Counted from the stretch's first letter, positions 34,571-46,257 are shown. The stretch: DNA of 64,000 nt from Glebionis coronaria (GCA_025667525.1 CM046881.1:32658665-32722664); one strand, 5' to 3'. Notes: a model not told the origin generated them from the sequence alone. A program made the numbers and translations.

Positions 34571-37500
34571 TCATGGACCTTCATGCTGAGAGTAAAAGAT
34601 CCTTTGAACATATAAGAGAAGTTCATTGTTCATTTCATTAAGGTCACTTACACCCACAAAGTCTTGACGTTCTTGATGATTGAACATAATCATTCCCAGT
34701 TTTGGTTCGTCTAGTACAAGGCCAGGGAGATGATTTTGAAACTGAATAGAGTCTTTATTTTTCTTTGTAGTGACAAAAATGTCACCCACTCCAGGTTGTA
34801 TCAGATTTGCTCTTTTGTTCAGTTCTAGCATAGGATTTTGATCCTCCAGAGAAACTTGAGTGCTGATGTTCAGAATCTCACCCAATCTTTTATGATTACT
34901 CATAACGTGCTCAATTCTTGTGCGAACTTCATCCCATCTCTTAGATTTCCTTTCCTCAATCTTCACACTCGTTAAAGTCCACTCAGTGTAAGATAGTTCT
35001 TTTCCTTGTAAGTTTTGATGATCTCATCAGTTCCATCACCCCTATAGAACTTGAGATGAATATCACCTCTGCTTGTCAGCATATCAACGTTGGTGATTGG
35101 TGAGATATTTCTTCTGTTCAGCCTTGTTATACAAAACTTTTCATATAACACTTTCTTCTTGAAAAGACTTTCAACTTCATCTTTCCCTATTTGTTCATAC
35201 AAGCTCAGCTTCAGGTCTCTTAGCTTTTCTTCTTCCTGAAGATTGTACGATTTGTCAAGTTCTTCTTGAGTGGCCAGGTCAGCTTTGATCAATCGACCAT
35301 TCAGAGCAAATTCTCCTTTGTTCTTGGGTATGATGGGAGGTGAGCCACTATCAGTTGTTTCCCCACTTGTGGTCAGTCCATCCACATGATCATTCTTGGC
35401 TGATGACTCCCCCTTACCCTTTGCTGGGCTCTCTTCACTAAAGGGTGACTCATAGATGATCGGTTGTTTCTGAGCCTTCTTTTGAGTATGTTTCTGAAAG
35501 AGCTGCTGGATTATGTTTTTCTCCCCCTCAGCAGAAGACTGCCCAGGAGCTTCTGATGAACCACCAGCAAGGAAGAAACTAGTGATATAATAAAGAGTGG
35601 TAGTTACCTTGGCCAGCATGGCTGGAACACTTTCAAGGGCAGACAACTTCTGCTGAACCTCATCAGATATGGTCAACTTTTGTTTCTCCAGTAACGCCAC
35701 CCTATCTTTTATCTTAGATACAAAATCACACAAGGCATTTAGCTGAGCAGGAATAGGCTTGTAATCAGCTGAGAACTCGAAGGATGTATTGTTGATAGAT
35801 TCTATGAGTGGTTGTATCTCCTTCTGAACAGAGATGGTGGTGGCCATATCTTTCACAAGAGGCTTCAGAGCCATGATGATGACATCTTTAATTTGCTCAG
35901 CAATAGGAGGAACTGGCATGACTTTGAGAGTAATCAATTCAGCATCAGCAATAGCCTTTTCCTCCTTCAGTTTGGCCACCTGTGATTGAAGAATCAACAC
36001 TTGATTTGTTAATTCGTTTACCTATTCAGATCTGGGGGATGATGGGTTTGGTGTTGCATCAGCAGTCTCTTCATCATTGTCATCAAGGTTGACTGGGATC
36101 CTTTCATTGAACCCAAGTTCTTTCTCTAAATCATCACCAGACATACTGAATACAAATGAAGGTAAGTGCCCCACCTTGGCTCCAATGGTGAGATCTACTT
36201 CCTTGAGTGTCTTTTGCGTATCACCTCCAGTGTGAGGATCAATTTCAAGTCCTTCACCACCAGGGTTGGTTTTACCTGATGGATCCTGAGAAAGAGTCCA
36301 TGGTAAGTTAAGATCAATGATAATGTTTTGGGTTCCTTCAGTAGGACCCTGTTGTAGGGGAACTACATCATTAGAAACAGATGGGCCAGGGTCAGCATCC
36401 GCTGTTGAATTTGTTGACACATCATTCCCTGATGCAGAATCAGAGTGACAACTGATAGAAATTGGTAATAAAAATTTATTCAGATTGAGATTACTTACCA
36501 ATGCAGACTCCACACGACTGAGCTGAGGGTGCGCTCTATCTTCACCCTTCTCTCCTAAAGAAGTTGAAAGAGGGCTTGCCTTCAGGGCCTCTTGATGCAT
36601 GCTACCTCCAGTAGAGACTGAAGGTGGCGTCTGGCTTGGGTTGTGGTCCTTGGCCGAGGACTTATGTTTCTTTGAAGCATGGCATTTGGAATCATCAAAA
36701 ATATTCTTTGATGAAGATTGTGTGAGGGCTCTCCTCTTCTTGGACTCACGTCTAACTTTCTCAGTGTTAATAGACGTTTGCTTCTGACGAGGTCTAGAAG
36801 ATGCTCCGGGCTTTTTGCCTTTCAGATCCCCTTCTCCAGTTGGAGAAGTGTCTTGTGGAGCTTTGTACACTGCTGAACCCTCTGCTGAGCAGATGTCCAG
36901 CATGGGTTGTATAAGAGGAGGATCAATGGTGCTGACTGGAATGTTCCAGCGAGTAATATCAAATGATCGAAAAATCAGTTTATTACCATCGAGTTTTGAA
37001 AAGTCATCACCAAGATGGTCAGCAAAGAGGAGAGATAGAAATCTGGTGTAAACAACGTTTTTCTCTCTTGTCTTTTTCTCCAGCTTCCCATGGAGATCTT
37101 CAAAAATAAGCTTCCCAAAATCAGCTTTACTTCCCTTGGCCAGACAGTATAAAATAATAGCATCCATTTGGTTTATCTGGTCAAGGCCTCCAGTTCCCCC
37201 CCCCCCCCCCCCCCAAACACTCAATAAGAATGGTCATTAGCAACTTCCATCTTGGTGGCAAACAACTCCTTTTTAACCTCCCCCCCTTTCTTAGTAATCT
37301 CTTCAATGTACCTAATTTCTTTAAAGAATTTTTTAACAATCATAAAATCATCAGGTACAGCCTCATAATCACTAGGGTTTTCCAAATAGTTTAGACCCAA
37401 AACCTTTCTAAATAATTTTAACCCAAATCTACCATGAATCCAAGGGTTGTAGAGTCAAACTCAATGGACTTCTTGTTGTTAGAAGCCTCTGCTGTGAACC

Positions 37501-37738
37501 AAAATTCTTTTAGAATGTTTTGAAACATCATACCAGGATTCTCAAATAATGCATAGCTTAAAACACTCTTGGATAAGTAAGTCAGAACTTGTTCCCCAGG
37601 AACAGACTTGATGGATTCAGATTTGAGTAAGGTGATGTTGTTGGGTTTGAAAATGATATCATCAATGGGAAAATTCACATGGGTGGATGGATCAAGTGTG
37701 ATTTTTGCAACTTTTGGGTAAGAAGATGATCCAACCAT
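34571..37738 (-). pseudogene. SIRE 3' ORF (env-like by position), broken
   Basis: A roughly 1,000-codon gene after RNase H, read in four blocks. Block 1 (37738-37418, MVGSSSYPKVAK...) has LKEFWFTAEA and LGFMVDLG. After a frameshift near 37425 and another at a C19/G19 run (37196-37214), block 2 (to 36022) has a helical segment (MDAIILYCLAKG, GKLIFEDLHGKL, VYTRFLSLLFADHL) and a long disordered, basic/serine-rich part. A TAG at 36022-36024 lies in frame before block 3, which starts with a leucine-rich coiled coil (LQSQVAKLKEEKA). A frameshift near 34970 leads to block 4. In SIRE elements this position holds an 'env-like' ORF; I see no signal peptide and no membrane span, so envelope function is not supported. 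The helical pattern resembles the accessory proteins of the two non-autonomous elements in this window. Confidence 0.75.
37196..37214. repeat. C19 homopolymer (G19 on the sense strand)
   Basis: Nineteen C bases inside the SIRE 3' ORF; on the coding strand it would encode a glycine run. The frame changes here, consistent with slippage in vivo or in sequencing. Confidence 0.9.
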
Positions 37739-38159
37739 TGTTGTATGTGTGTGTTTTTTTAAAGAGAGAGTTTGTGTGTGTGTTTATCATGAAAAGATTT
37801 GGAATTGTGGAATGAAATCTAATTGTAAAGGATTATATAAAAACTTGAACTAAATTGTAAAAAGTTTTTAAAACCATAAAAATCTTTTAGGGTTTCTTTT
37901 GAACATTTGGCACAAACTCTCTCACTAATATTCTGCAAAAAGGTATGATTTTCTGTTGCTTTGAACAGTGAAACGCCTCATGTGTCAGGGAGTTGTTGAC
38001 TATGGATGGGGGACGTTTGAAATTTCCTTAATTAACAAATGACACCTTTTGACAGAATGTCTGTTTTATTCATAAGAAAATTCAAAGCCATTTAATGCTT
38101 TTCATCACATGATTGATTTGTTTTAAATGCTATTGCTCAGATATGCTGATGCTGATGGC
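37739..38159 (-). other. SIRE spacer before the 3' ORF
   Basis: Non-coding, upstream of the 3' ORF start in sense orientation; contains a TG-rich patch at 37740-37790. It could hold a promoter or splice acceptor for the 3' ORF, but I see no decisive signal. Confidence 0.4.
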
Positions 38160-38600
38160 AATACTTGTGAGCTTCAGTGCGTCAGATGAGGCAACAAAAC
38201 CCCATATACATGTTACGTAAGTAAACAAGACATATGACGTTGCACGCTCCTCTACTCAGGCCTAGCTACTCATTTATATTAAAGTTTTTTTTTAGAATGC
38301 TGAAGAAAAAGAAATACTTATGACTTGTGATTTTGTTCAGCTTTAGTGCATCAGATAAGGCGACAAAACAACATGTACACAATCACATTTGTGATACAGA
38401 CACATGACATTGCACACTCCTTTACTCAGACACTACTACTTTGCAAAAATCAAAACTTTGATGAATTTTTGTGATTATTTGTTTGGCTTCAGTGAATCAG
38501 ATAAGGCGACAAAACACCATGTACACAATCACATTTGTGATATAGACACGTGACATTGCACACTCCTTAACTCAGACACTGCTACCTTACATAAATCAAA
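38160..38600. repeat. Three tandem repeats of about 150 bp
   Basis: Units start with CTTCAGTG(CG/AA)TCAGAT near 38175, 38341 and 38487, each followed by AAGGCGACAAAAC, an ACATGACATTGCACACTCC block and ACTCAGACACT. The second and third copies are the most alike. Confidence 0.85.
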
Positions 38601-38622
38601 ACTTTTAAGAAGTGCTGAACCT

Positions 38623-39255
38623 TTAATATTCTTCAGTAAATGCTGAAGGTTCAGGTTTTGTATCATCAATGTTCAGCATACCTAGCTCCATTATCAATAT
38701 TTTGAAAGTTGGTTCATCCAGTGGTTTGGTGAAGATATCAGCCAATTGATACTGAGTGGGGATGAAATGTAATTCAATGTCCCCTTTCACAATATGATCT
38801 CTGATAAAGTGATATCTGATATCAATGTGTTTTGTTCTTGAGTGAAGGACTGGATTGTTGGATATTTTAATAGCACTAGTGTTATCACAAAAGATTGGTG
38901 CCTTTTCATATTCTATGTCATAATCAGCCAATTGGCTTTTCATCCAAAGAACATTGGCACAACATCTAGCAGCAGCCACATATTCAGCTTCTGCTGAAGA
39001 CATGGCAACTGTTTGTTGATTTTTAGCACTCCAACACACAAGTTTGCCACCAAGCAATTGGCAAGCACCAAAAATGGTTTTTCTATCCATATTGCATCCA
39101 ACATAGTCTGAGTCTGAATACCCTTTAAGATCAAATCCTGAGGATTTGGGGTACCAAAGACCTAGACTTGGTGTACCTTTTAGGTATCTGAAGATTCTCT
39201 TTACAACAGTAAGGTGTGATTCCTTTGATCTGCTTGATATCTTGCACAAAGGCAT
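38623..39255 (-). pseudogene. SIRE RNase H and pol end
   Basis: The Copia RNase H, open for 210 codons. Visible blocks are KRIFRYLKGTPSLGLWYP, DSDYVGCNMDRK, AMSSAEAEYVAAARCC, FCDNTSAIKISNNP and HIDIRYHFIRDHI, then a tail after the family's LADIFTKPLDE. The domain is itself intact but shifted by one frame from the reverse transcriptase near 39230. Confidence 0.9.
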
Positions 39256-40451
39256 GTAGAGAATTGAATGTCAGGTCTGCTTGCCGTTAAGTACATGAGT
39301 GACCCAATCATACCTCTATACTGAGTCTCATTGACTGATTGTCCATTGAGATCAGGTCCTAAGTTGTTAGGGGGTACCATTGGAGTCTTCACTAAAGCAC
39401 AATTGATATCATACTTTCTAAGCGAACCCTTGACATATTTTTCTTGATTGATGGAAATGCCTTGGTCAGATTGTTTTATCTGAAGACCAAGGAAGTATGT
39501 GAGTTCACCCATCATACTCATCTCAAACTTGCTGGTCATTAGCTTGGCAAATTGTTTGCAAAGTTTCAAGCTTGTTGAACCAAAGATGATGTCATCTACA
39601 TAAATTTGTACCCGAATGGTGTCAGTTTTAGATTTATAGATAAACAAGGTGCTATCTATTTTTCCTCTGAAAATTTTATGTTCAATGAGAAATGTTGAGA
39701 GATTTTCATTTCATGCTCTTGAAACTTGCTTCATTTCATACAAAGCTTTGTAAAGTTTGTAGACATGGTTTGGGTATCTACTACTCTCAAAGCCAGGAGG
39801 CTGTGTAACATAAACTTCTTCTTTTAAGTCACCATTCAAGAGTGCACTTTTGACATCCATTTGGTAGATGATGAAGTTCATGTAAGTGGCATAAGCCAGA
39901 AAGATTCAGATGGCTTCCATACGAGCAACTAGAGCAAATGTTTGATCAAAATCAACACCAGGCTATTGATTGAATCCTTGGGCCACCAGCCCAGCTTTGG
40001 TTTTGGTCACCACATTAGTTTCATCTCTTTTGAGCTTGTAAACCCATTTGGTTCCAATGATTGATTTACCATATGGAAGAGGAACCAATTTCCAGACTTT
40101 GTTTCTTTCAAATGGATTTAGTTCCTCTTGCATGGCATCCACCCATCTAGGGTGCGTGAGTGCTTCAGAAACTTTAGTAGGTTCAATTTCTAAAAGAAAG
40201 TTTGCATAGAGGCATTCTCCAAATGAAGCAACACTTAGTTTCTTAGCCATAGATCTAGTGAGTCTACCTTCACCAGGATTTCCTATTATGTTCACCAGCT
40301 GTATGTGACTGCTATTAGTCCAAGATTTTTGTGGAGCTGTGGAATCGGCACTGGTATCATGATTAGAGCTAGAACTTGGATGTCCATAACTTGGACTTGG
40401 GATATCTCTAGTGTCTGCTGAAGAATATTCAATAGACAATGGTTCAATCAA
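39201..40451 (-). pseudogene. SIRE reverse transcriptase
   Basis: Open from 40451 to 39963 (WVDAMQEELNPFERNKVW, GTKWVYKLKRDE), then a segment at 39660-39962 with several stops but recognisable YQMDVKSALLNG and LYEMKQVSRA, then open again at 39647-39201 with the catalytic YVDD (VQIYVDDIIFGS near 39590) and TYFLGLQIKQS. Multiple nonsense changes show long inactivity. Confidence 0.88.
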
Positions 40452-41679
40452 TGAAGGGCTTCCTTCTTGGTCAGAAGAAACAGATCCAAGACCTCATTCC
40501 CTAGAGATAGTTAGAGAGCTTTGAGCAGGAGGCTCAGATTGTTCAGCAGCTTCATTTGATTGATCATTTTGTTCATGAGCATGCTGATCATTTTGAGACT
40601 GAACATTTTGGTCATTTGTGTTATCTTGCTGATCATTTTGATCATGCTGACCACTTTGGTTATTTTGAGACTGATCATCTTGATCATTTGATTGACAGCC
40701 ATCAGTATTTGATACTGAATGATTTCCTTTTGTAGGACTTGTCATATCTTCAAATGGATCAATATGAGGAACTGGATTCTTTATTTGATATCTTTGAGAG
40801 GGTTCATAATGTTGAAATTCATCAGATGGGTAATTGTGAGATTCATGAATATGAAGTTCATCATCTAATGGATTTGCAAATTTGAGCGCCTCAGAACTTT
40901 CATTGAAGGTGATGTGGTAAGTTTCTTTAATACATTGTCTTCTTGTGTTGAAGATTATGTATGCTTTAGATACTAGTGAGTATCCAAGGAAGTAACCATC
41001 ATCAGATTTTTCATCAAACTTACCAAGATGATCCTTGTGATTGTGAATGAAACTGGACACCCAAACACATGTAAGAATGAGATGGTTGGAATTCTCCCCC
41101 TGAAGACTTTATAGGGAGTCTTCATGTGTCTCTTCACAATTATGGATCTATTTTGAGTGTAGCAAGCAATAGCTACAACATCAGTCCAAAAATGCTTAGA
41201 GAGAGCAGATCCAGCAAGCATTATCCTTGCTGCTTCAATCAAGGTTTTGTTCCTTCTTTCAGCCACAACATTTTGTTCAGGTGTGTAAGGAGATGAGAAA
41301 TTTTGGGAAATTCTTTGTCATCACAGAATTTGATCAGTGTGTCATTTCTGAATTCAGTGCCATTGTCAGTTCTTAGTTGTTTGACATGAGTGTCATTTTG
41401 ATTTTCAACTATTTTGATGAAAGACATAATGGCATCTAGTGCATGGCTTTTCTTTTTCAGAGAATATACCCAGGTGTACCTAGAGTACTCATCAACAATG
41501 ACAAGTGTATATGTTTCATGACAAATGGCCCTAGGTGATATTGGGTCAAACAAGTCCATGTGAAGAAGATGAAGACTTTCTTTAATTGAGAAAGTTTGTT
41601 TTGTTTTGAAACTGGCCCTATGATGCTTCCCTTTTTCACATGCTGAGCATGGTTTGTCCTTGGAGTAGACTAATGAGGG
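40452..41679 (-). pseudogene. SIRE integrase and linker, left part of a split gene
   Basis: The continuation of the gene interrupted at 41684. It starts in the integrase zinc region (CSACEKGKHHRASFK), then catalytic D in LLHMDLFDP, D in LRTDNGTEF and E in AERRNKTLIEAA, followed by TPYKVFRGRIP and the domain after integrase. Frameshifts lie near 41280 and 41050. The linker to reverse transcriptase (about 40510-40700) is an Asn/Asp/Gln-rich run made by repeats of TGATCATTTTG on the plus strand, and it ends at a stop at 40494. Confidence 0.88.
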
Positions 41680-41684
41680 AAGAC
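41680..41684. repeat. Target-site duplication AAGAC, left copy
   Basis: Immediately before the LTR start TGATAACG; repeated at 51259-51263. Confidence 0.95.
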
Positions 41685-41985
41685 TGATAACGATCAAATC
41701 CAACATGTATTAATAAGCGTTATCTTCACTATTGGTGTATTATTTGTGGCAATAAACGGACTTTTATTGCTAATATTGTGCAAACTTCGGTTATTGTGTT
41801 TTGTAGGAAGAAAGGACGAAGAAACGTGAATAAAGGAATAAAAAGCGAGAATTGGAGAAGAAGGAACAAACGAAGCATGAAAGCGTAAGATTTCGTGTGA
41901 AGAATAAAAGATAATGAAGGAGTTTTGGGAAGTGTAGAAGAAATAAAAGAAAGAAGAAGGATTAGAAGGAAAAGTATGGAAAATG

Positions 41986-42128
41986 GCTCAATTGCCACCA
42001 GCAACACTTAGCTTGCCTCCATCAAACCAAACTTCATTTTCCACCAACATCAAAGTAGCACTCAGTTGCCACCGGCAAGCAAGTCCGTGCCGCCGACAAA
42101 TCCACCATCAGTTGCCATCAGCATGTTG
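41986..42128. repeat. GC-rich module M1 (5' LTR U3)
   Basis: Contains TTGCCACCGGCAAG and GTGCCGCCGACAA and related half-palindromes in otherwise AT-rich DNA, about 110-250 bp upstream of the TATA-like box. Confidence 0.65.
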
Positions 42129-42240
42129 TTAGTCAAGTCTAGTAAGAGTCACTCATAAACTCCCACCATCAATGAGAGGCTTCTCATTTTCCTCCCATAA
42201 ACACTCCCTGGAGTTTATTTCCTTCCCTCCAAGCATAATC

Positions 42241-42252
42241 ATGTATAAATTA
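42241..42252 (+). promoter_or_regulatory. TATA-like box in the LTR
   Basis: ATGTATAAATTAG lies downstream of module M1 and is conserved in the 3' LTR near 50175. It is the most likely start of genomic RNA transcription. Confidence 0.5.
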
Positions 42253-43077
42253 GACCTTAGGGTCATTTGTTTTATAGTACTTCATCCATTGATCATTCTA
42301 ACCCTTGACAAAGTTTAGAATCACCAAACTTATATAACCAAAAAGACAATAAACCTTTGTTAATTCTAAAGGGGAGGACGAATTTTGTGAAGGAGAGATT
42401 CAGGTGGAGGAACATTGAGCAATTGGAGGCTTGGAATTGCTACAAATTCTATTTTTGTTATTTATTGTTTTTGCAAGAACTATTGGTAAATTCTTATACT
42501 TGGATTAATCTTCATTATAATTTAAGTGCTATTGAATGTTTGAGAAAGTTATGAATTGTGTTGAAATGTGTTTGAATTCCGAGTAGTGTGATATACTTGT
42601 GTGATGAACATGAATTCTAAAGGGGAGTTTGGTTTTATGAACAAGAGAATGTAAATGGGTTTTTATGATTGATAATTCTTGAAACATGTTTTGATAATCA
42701 AATGTAATATAGCTTTTTATTAGATTTAGAGGTCGAAAGGATTTCCAGTAAACTATGTTCCAAAAGATTTATGCATGAGTCAATTTGGTTTCTTGGTGAT
42801 TGACACTCACCTTGACGAGTTGGTTAAAGGAATTTGTCAAAAGATTTATCTTGGGTATAGGTCGAAAGAACCCATTCAAACCAAACTTATCTCTTTATGT
42901 TTTCTATCAAATGGTGATTATAATGAATTGGAATAGATGATCATAGGCCGAAAGGGTTTGTCTACACCAATTTGTTAATATGAATTCTATGAAAAATACC
43001 ATGGAATGGAATTTATATACTTTAGATTTATGATTCATAGTTGATAATGCAGGTAAATTATCTCTCCTACGGATGAA

Positions 43078-43326
43078 ATGGAATTCACACAAGTATTGTT
43101 TTTAGTTATGTTTACCTTTACCATGTTAATTCTTGCGGTAGTAACGGTAGTGACAACCCTATTACCTACACCACCACAACATTTTGATTATGCGCAAATC
43201 CTATGGGACGACCTAGACTTACCCGACTTTGCTACAATAGAACGAGTATACTTGCTCGTATGCGTAGTTAAGGAATTTATAAGTCTTGTTTATAAATTTA
43301 AAACTAGGAGTGCAAGACGCGCATCA
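43078..43326 (+). CDS. Small putative membrane-protein ORF in the LTR
   Basis: ATG at 43078; about 83 codons are shared by both LTRs. The N-terminus MEFTQVLFLVMFTFTMLILA and the following residues form one hydrophobic helix of about 27 residues, followed by an acidic stretch (DDLDLPDFATIE), a second hydrophobic segment and a basic end (KFKTRSARRAS). In the 5' LTR the frame runs on through the PBS to 43405. I do not recognise it. It may be chance, but the frame is kept in both LTR copies despite several substitutions. Confidence 0.3.
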
Positions 43327-43332
43327 AGTTTT

Positions 43333-43350
43333 TGGCGCCGCTGTCGGGGA
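43333..43350 (+). other. Primer-binding site (Asp tRNA type)
   Basis: TGGCGCCGCTGTCGGGGA, six bases after the LTR; one base differs from the PBS of the full Athila (TGTC versus TGCC). Confidence 0.9.
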
Positions 43351-44059
43351 TTTGTTTACTTTTCATGTTATAATCATTATAAATTAGTAGTGGTGATAGA
43401 AATTTAGTTTTTAGTTCTAATAAAAAATGAATGAGAATAGGTTTAGGATCTCATAGTTTAAATAGAATGTTTGAATAAAATGTGTTTTATGTTATTTTAT
43501 GTTTGCACTAGGAATTTCATAAGAACACTCATACACATAAAATTACAAAAAGAGAATAAAAGCGACTTAGATAGTATTTGGATTAAGCTTTATTTTGTTT
43601 AGGTTAAAAATTTTATGATTTTAGTTTGTTTGATTTTGTTCCTCTAATGAAAAGCTTCAAAAAGATGTTTTTATAAAAATTCAGAAAATTGTTTTGAAAA
43701 AGAAATGGTAAATCAAAGTAAAAAAGAAAAAAAAATGATTTTTTGCTGCACTGGGGCAGTTGCCGCCAACAAGACATGGCTGTCGGCCGGCAACTGAGCC
43801 TCTATTCCAACTTGCCGTCGGCACCACATCCTAGCCAGCCGGAAAATGTCCCACTGTTAGGCCTTGACGCCGGCAACACATCCATGCCGCCGACAAGGTT
43901 GTCAGACATAAAAAAATAAAAATTTATTTCGTTTGTTTAATTGTTTTATTTGTTTTAGGATTTTGGGTGAATGTTTTATTTGTATTATTTTTGTTTTCTT
44001 TAACTAACGCTAACCCTAATGTTTGTAAACTTTGTCTTGTTAGTTTTGTTCTTAAAAAG
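43351..44059 (+). other. Leader of the non-autonomous element
   Basis: AT-rich and non-coding apart from the end of the LTR ORF; contains GC-rich module M2. No other feature seen. Confidence 0.5.
43755..43905. repeat. GC-rich module M2 (leader)
   Basis: TTGCCGCCAACAAGACATGG, CGGCCGGCAAC, TTCCAACTTGCCGTCGGCAC and GCCGCCGACAAGG lie in an otherwise T-rich leader. It aligns in order with M3 at 46781-46876 (shared TTCCAAC(A)TTGCCGTCGG-type core). Confidence 0.75.
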
Positions 44060-45855
44060 ATGAACACACTTAGCGAAATTTCCGAGTTCTTGAATGGATT
44101 AGACGGAGAACTAAGTGACGAGTGTGACTCAAACGTCACTCATGTGGAAAAGACCCAAGAAGAGAAGGATTTGTGGGAGGCATTGCCTCACAAAAGCGTA
44201 GTAATCCGAGACGAAGGTTGTGAAAATCGGTCTATAAAAGGGCCGAATATCGTTCGTATACCGAACCATTGATGCAATTTGCCATTCCATGCAAAGTTGA
44301 AGAGCAAGAAGATTGGGATGTAGAATTGAATCTAGCCTACCCGACAAATTACATGACGGAAGAAATGTTGGGTAAGTTAGGATTCATGATCGTTGGTTAC
44401 ATCGAGTACGGGAGACGGGTAGTACGAAATGTGCAGGTTAATATCCATGGTTACGTGTTCTTGACAGAACTTTATATCATAGACCACGCCGATATAGGCG
44501 AACCATCAGTGGTCTTCGGTTACAAGTTTTTGTGGGAAACAAGATGTGTAGTGGACTTCAAGCAAGGCACATTGACGGTCAACTTGACCAAGCTCAAAGG
44601 CGAAAAAGATGATTACATTGAGTTCTTGGTCGAGGATGGACCTAAAGTTGAAGATGAAAGTGAATTGGTGAAGATGGGAAAGGCGAAAAGAAACAAAAAC
44701 ATGGAGGCTAGCAAGTTGACTCCAAATGACTTCTTGCCAACACCGGCCGACCTAGAGGAAGGATCTCCTTCCGCATTTGTACCCAACCCATTGCCCTTAG
44801 CTTATCCAATCTCCAATAAACAAAAGGAGAGGATAAGAATTATATTTAACAAAAAGGAGGAAGAACTCAAGGAATCCAAACCAATTTTGGAAGTCTTGGT
44901 AAATTATGTGAGTTACCGGAAAAAGCTCGATGAGATAGAGATGGGAAAAGCTCGTCTAGAAGGAAAAGAATTAAATTATCATATTAAGGAGAGAATCATT
45001 GAACACGGTTTGCCCAAGAAGATGCAAGACCCCAGGAACTTCGTCATCCCAATTCTCATTAATGGAACCACACCGTTCGATGCATTAGCCGACACGGGGG
45101 CTAGTGTGAGTATCATGCCATATTCTATCTACCAAGACCTTGGCTTGACCAACCCGGAGACATACTTCTTAAACCTAACCATGGCGGATAATACACAAAC
45201 CAAACCTATGGGTATGGTAAGGAATGTCCGAGTACAAATTTGGTTCCAAGCATATGTCATGGATTTTCTAATTATGGATATACCGGAAGACAAAGACCTA
45301 CCCTTATTGTTGGGAAGGCCTATTCTGAAAACGTGTGAGGCAATTATTGACTTAGGACGAGGTACGATTGCAATTATTGACGTGATTACCGTTCACACCT
45401 ATGCACCAAGACGGAGGGCAAAGCCTTGGTATTTGGACTTCGAGAGCGAGATGGAAGACGAGTGGTTGAGTTGTTTTGAAGTTGGAAGAGATGCCGATGG
45501 GTTTCCTTTGTATGGACCTTTGGAGGCACCATACCTTAATTGTGATGATCCTATGGAAAAGGCTTTAGCTATTGAAGCCTACTTCAATCCTTTAAAAAAC
45601 ATCCTAGTTTTCAAGAAGATGACAAATTTCTTGGGATCGCTACCGGTGCAATTAAAGAAACGCGATTGGGGTCCGGATGGGGATAGTAAGTATACAAGAC
45701 TAGAAGGAGACAAGTTTTGGCATGCAAAGATCAAAATTACTACACCGTGTGGAAACATGTACACACGAGCATTCAAGACGAAGCCTACCAAAAGAGAACT
45801 CTCAAAGAAGTTGAAGCCCGATGATATATTGGACATGAAACACTTCATGGATTAG
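44060..45855 (+). pseudogene. Double retropepsin-like protein, one frameshift
   Basis: ATG at 44060 (MNTLSEISEF) opens a frame that ends at 44272; the main frame is open from 44224 to the TAG/stop at 45855, so one frameshift lies in the overlap at about 44224-44270. The main frame has two domains of retropepsin type. The first (about 44315-44590) runs WDVELNLAYPTNYMTEEML, VRNVQVNIHGYVFLTELYII and EPSVVFGYKFLWETR but has no D-T/S-G. The second (about 45040-45390) has the catalytic ALADTGASVSIMP and LPLLLGRPILKT. Acidic and basic linkers separate them, and 140 residues follow with RDWGPDGDSKYTRLEGDKFW. It replaces gag-pol in this element; I see no zinc knuckle. The role is unknown beyond probable proteolysis by the second domain. 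Confidence 0.75.
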
Positions 45856-46257
45856 AGAAGCATGGGAATAAAAAAAAAGCATTTAAGACAAAGGCTTGAT
45901 TTTTCTTTTAATTTTCAGTTTTTACCTTAGAAACTATTTTGGTTATTTTCTTCATGATTTTGTAACTTAGACACTTTTGGTTCTTGGTAATTATGGTTTG
46001 TTTAGTTATTTTGTTTTATTTATTCATTTTACTTTTAGAAATTTTAGATATATTGTGAAATTTTTGAAAATTCGTTGACGGAATAACACCCGTTAAACGA
46101 AAATCTGGGAACTTAGGAAGATGTAACCAACCCATAAGGAGTAGTTGGGTTAGTTTTTCCCAAACACCTCACACACATAAAAAACACAGGAGAAAGAAAG
46201 AGTGAAGAAGAAAAGAAATTTTTTCTTGAGTTCTTGTGTTTTCTTGAAGGAATTAAG
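45856..46257 (+). promoter_or_regulatory. Intergenic region, possible promoter for the second gene
   Basis: T-rich DNA followed by CACACATAAAAAACACAGGA near 46170 and a purine-rich stretch (GAAAGAAAGAGTGAAGAAG) that looks like a plant 5' untranslated region just before ATG 46258. A separate promoter or a splice acceptor could serve the second gene. Evidence is positional only. Confidence 0.35.

Larger units (their letters stand above)
41685..43326 (+). repeat. 5' LTR of the non-autonomous Athila-like element
   Basis: Begins TGATAACG, ends GCGCATCA; the PBS follows. It contains the GC-rich module M1 in U3, a TATA-like TGTATAAATTAG near 42243, and a conserved short ORF at 43078. Confidence 0.95.

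Noticed and set aside
34571..37738. Envelope glycoprotein in SIRE
   Set aside because: Position fits 'env-like' ORFs, but I see no signal peptide, membrane span or Cys pattern.
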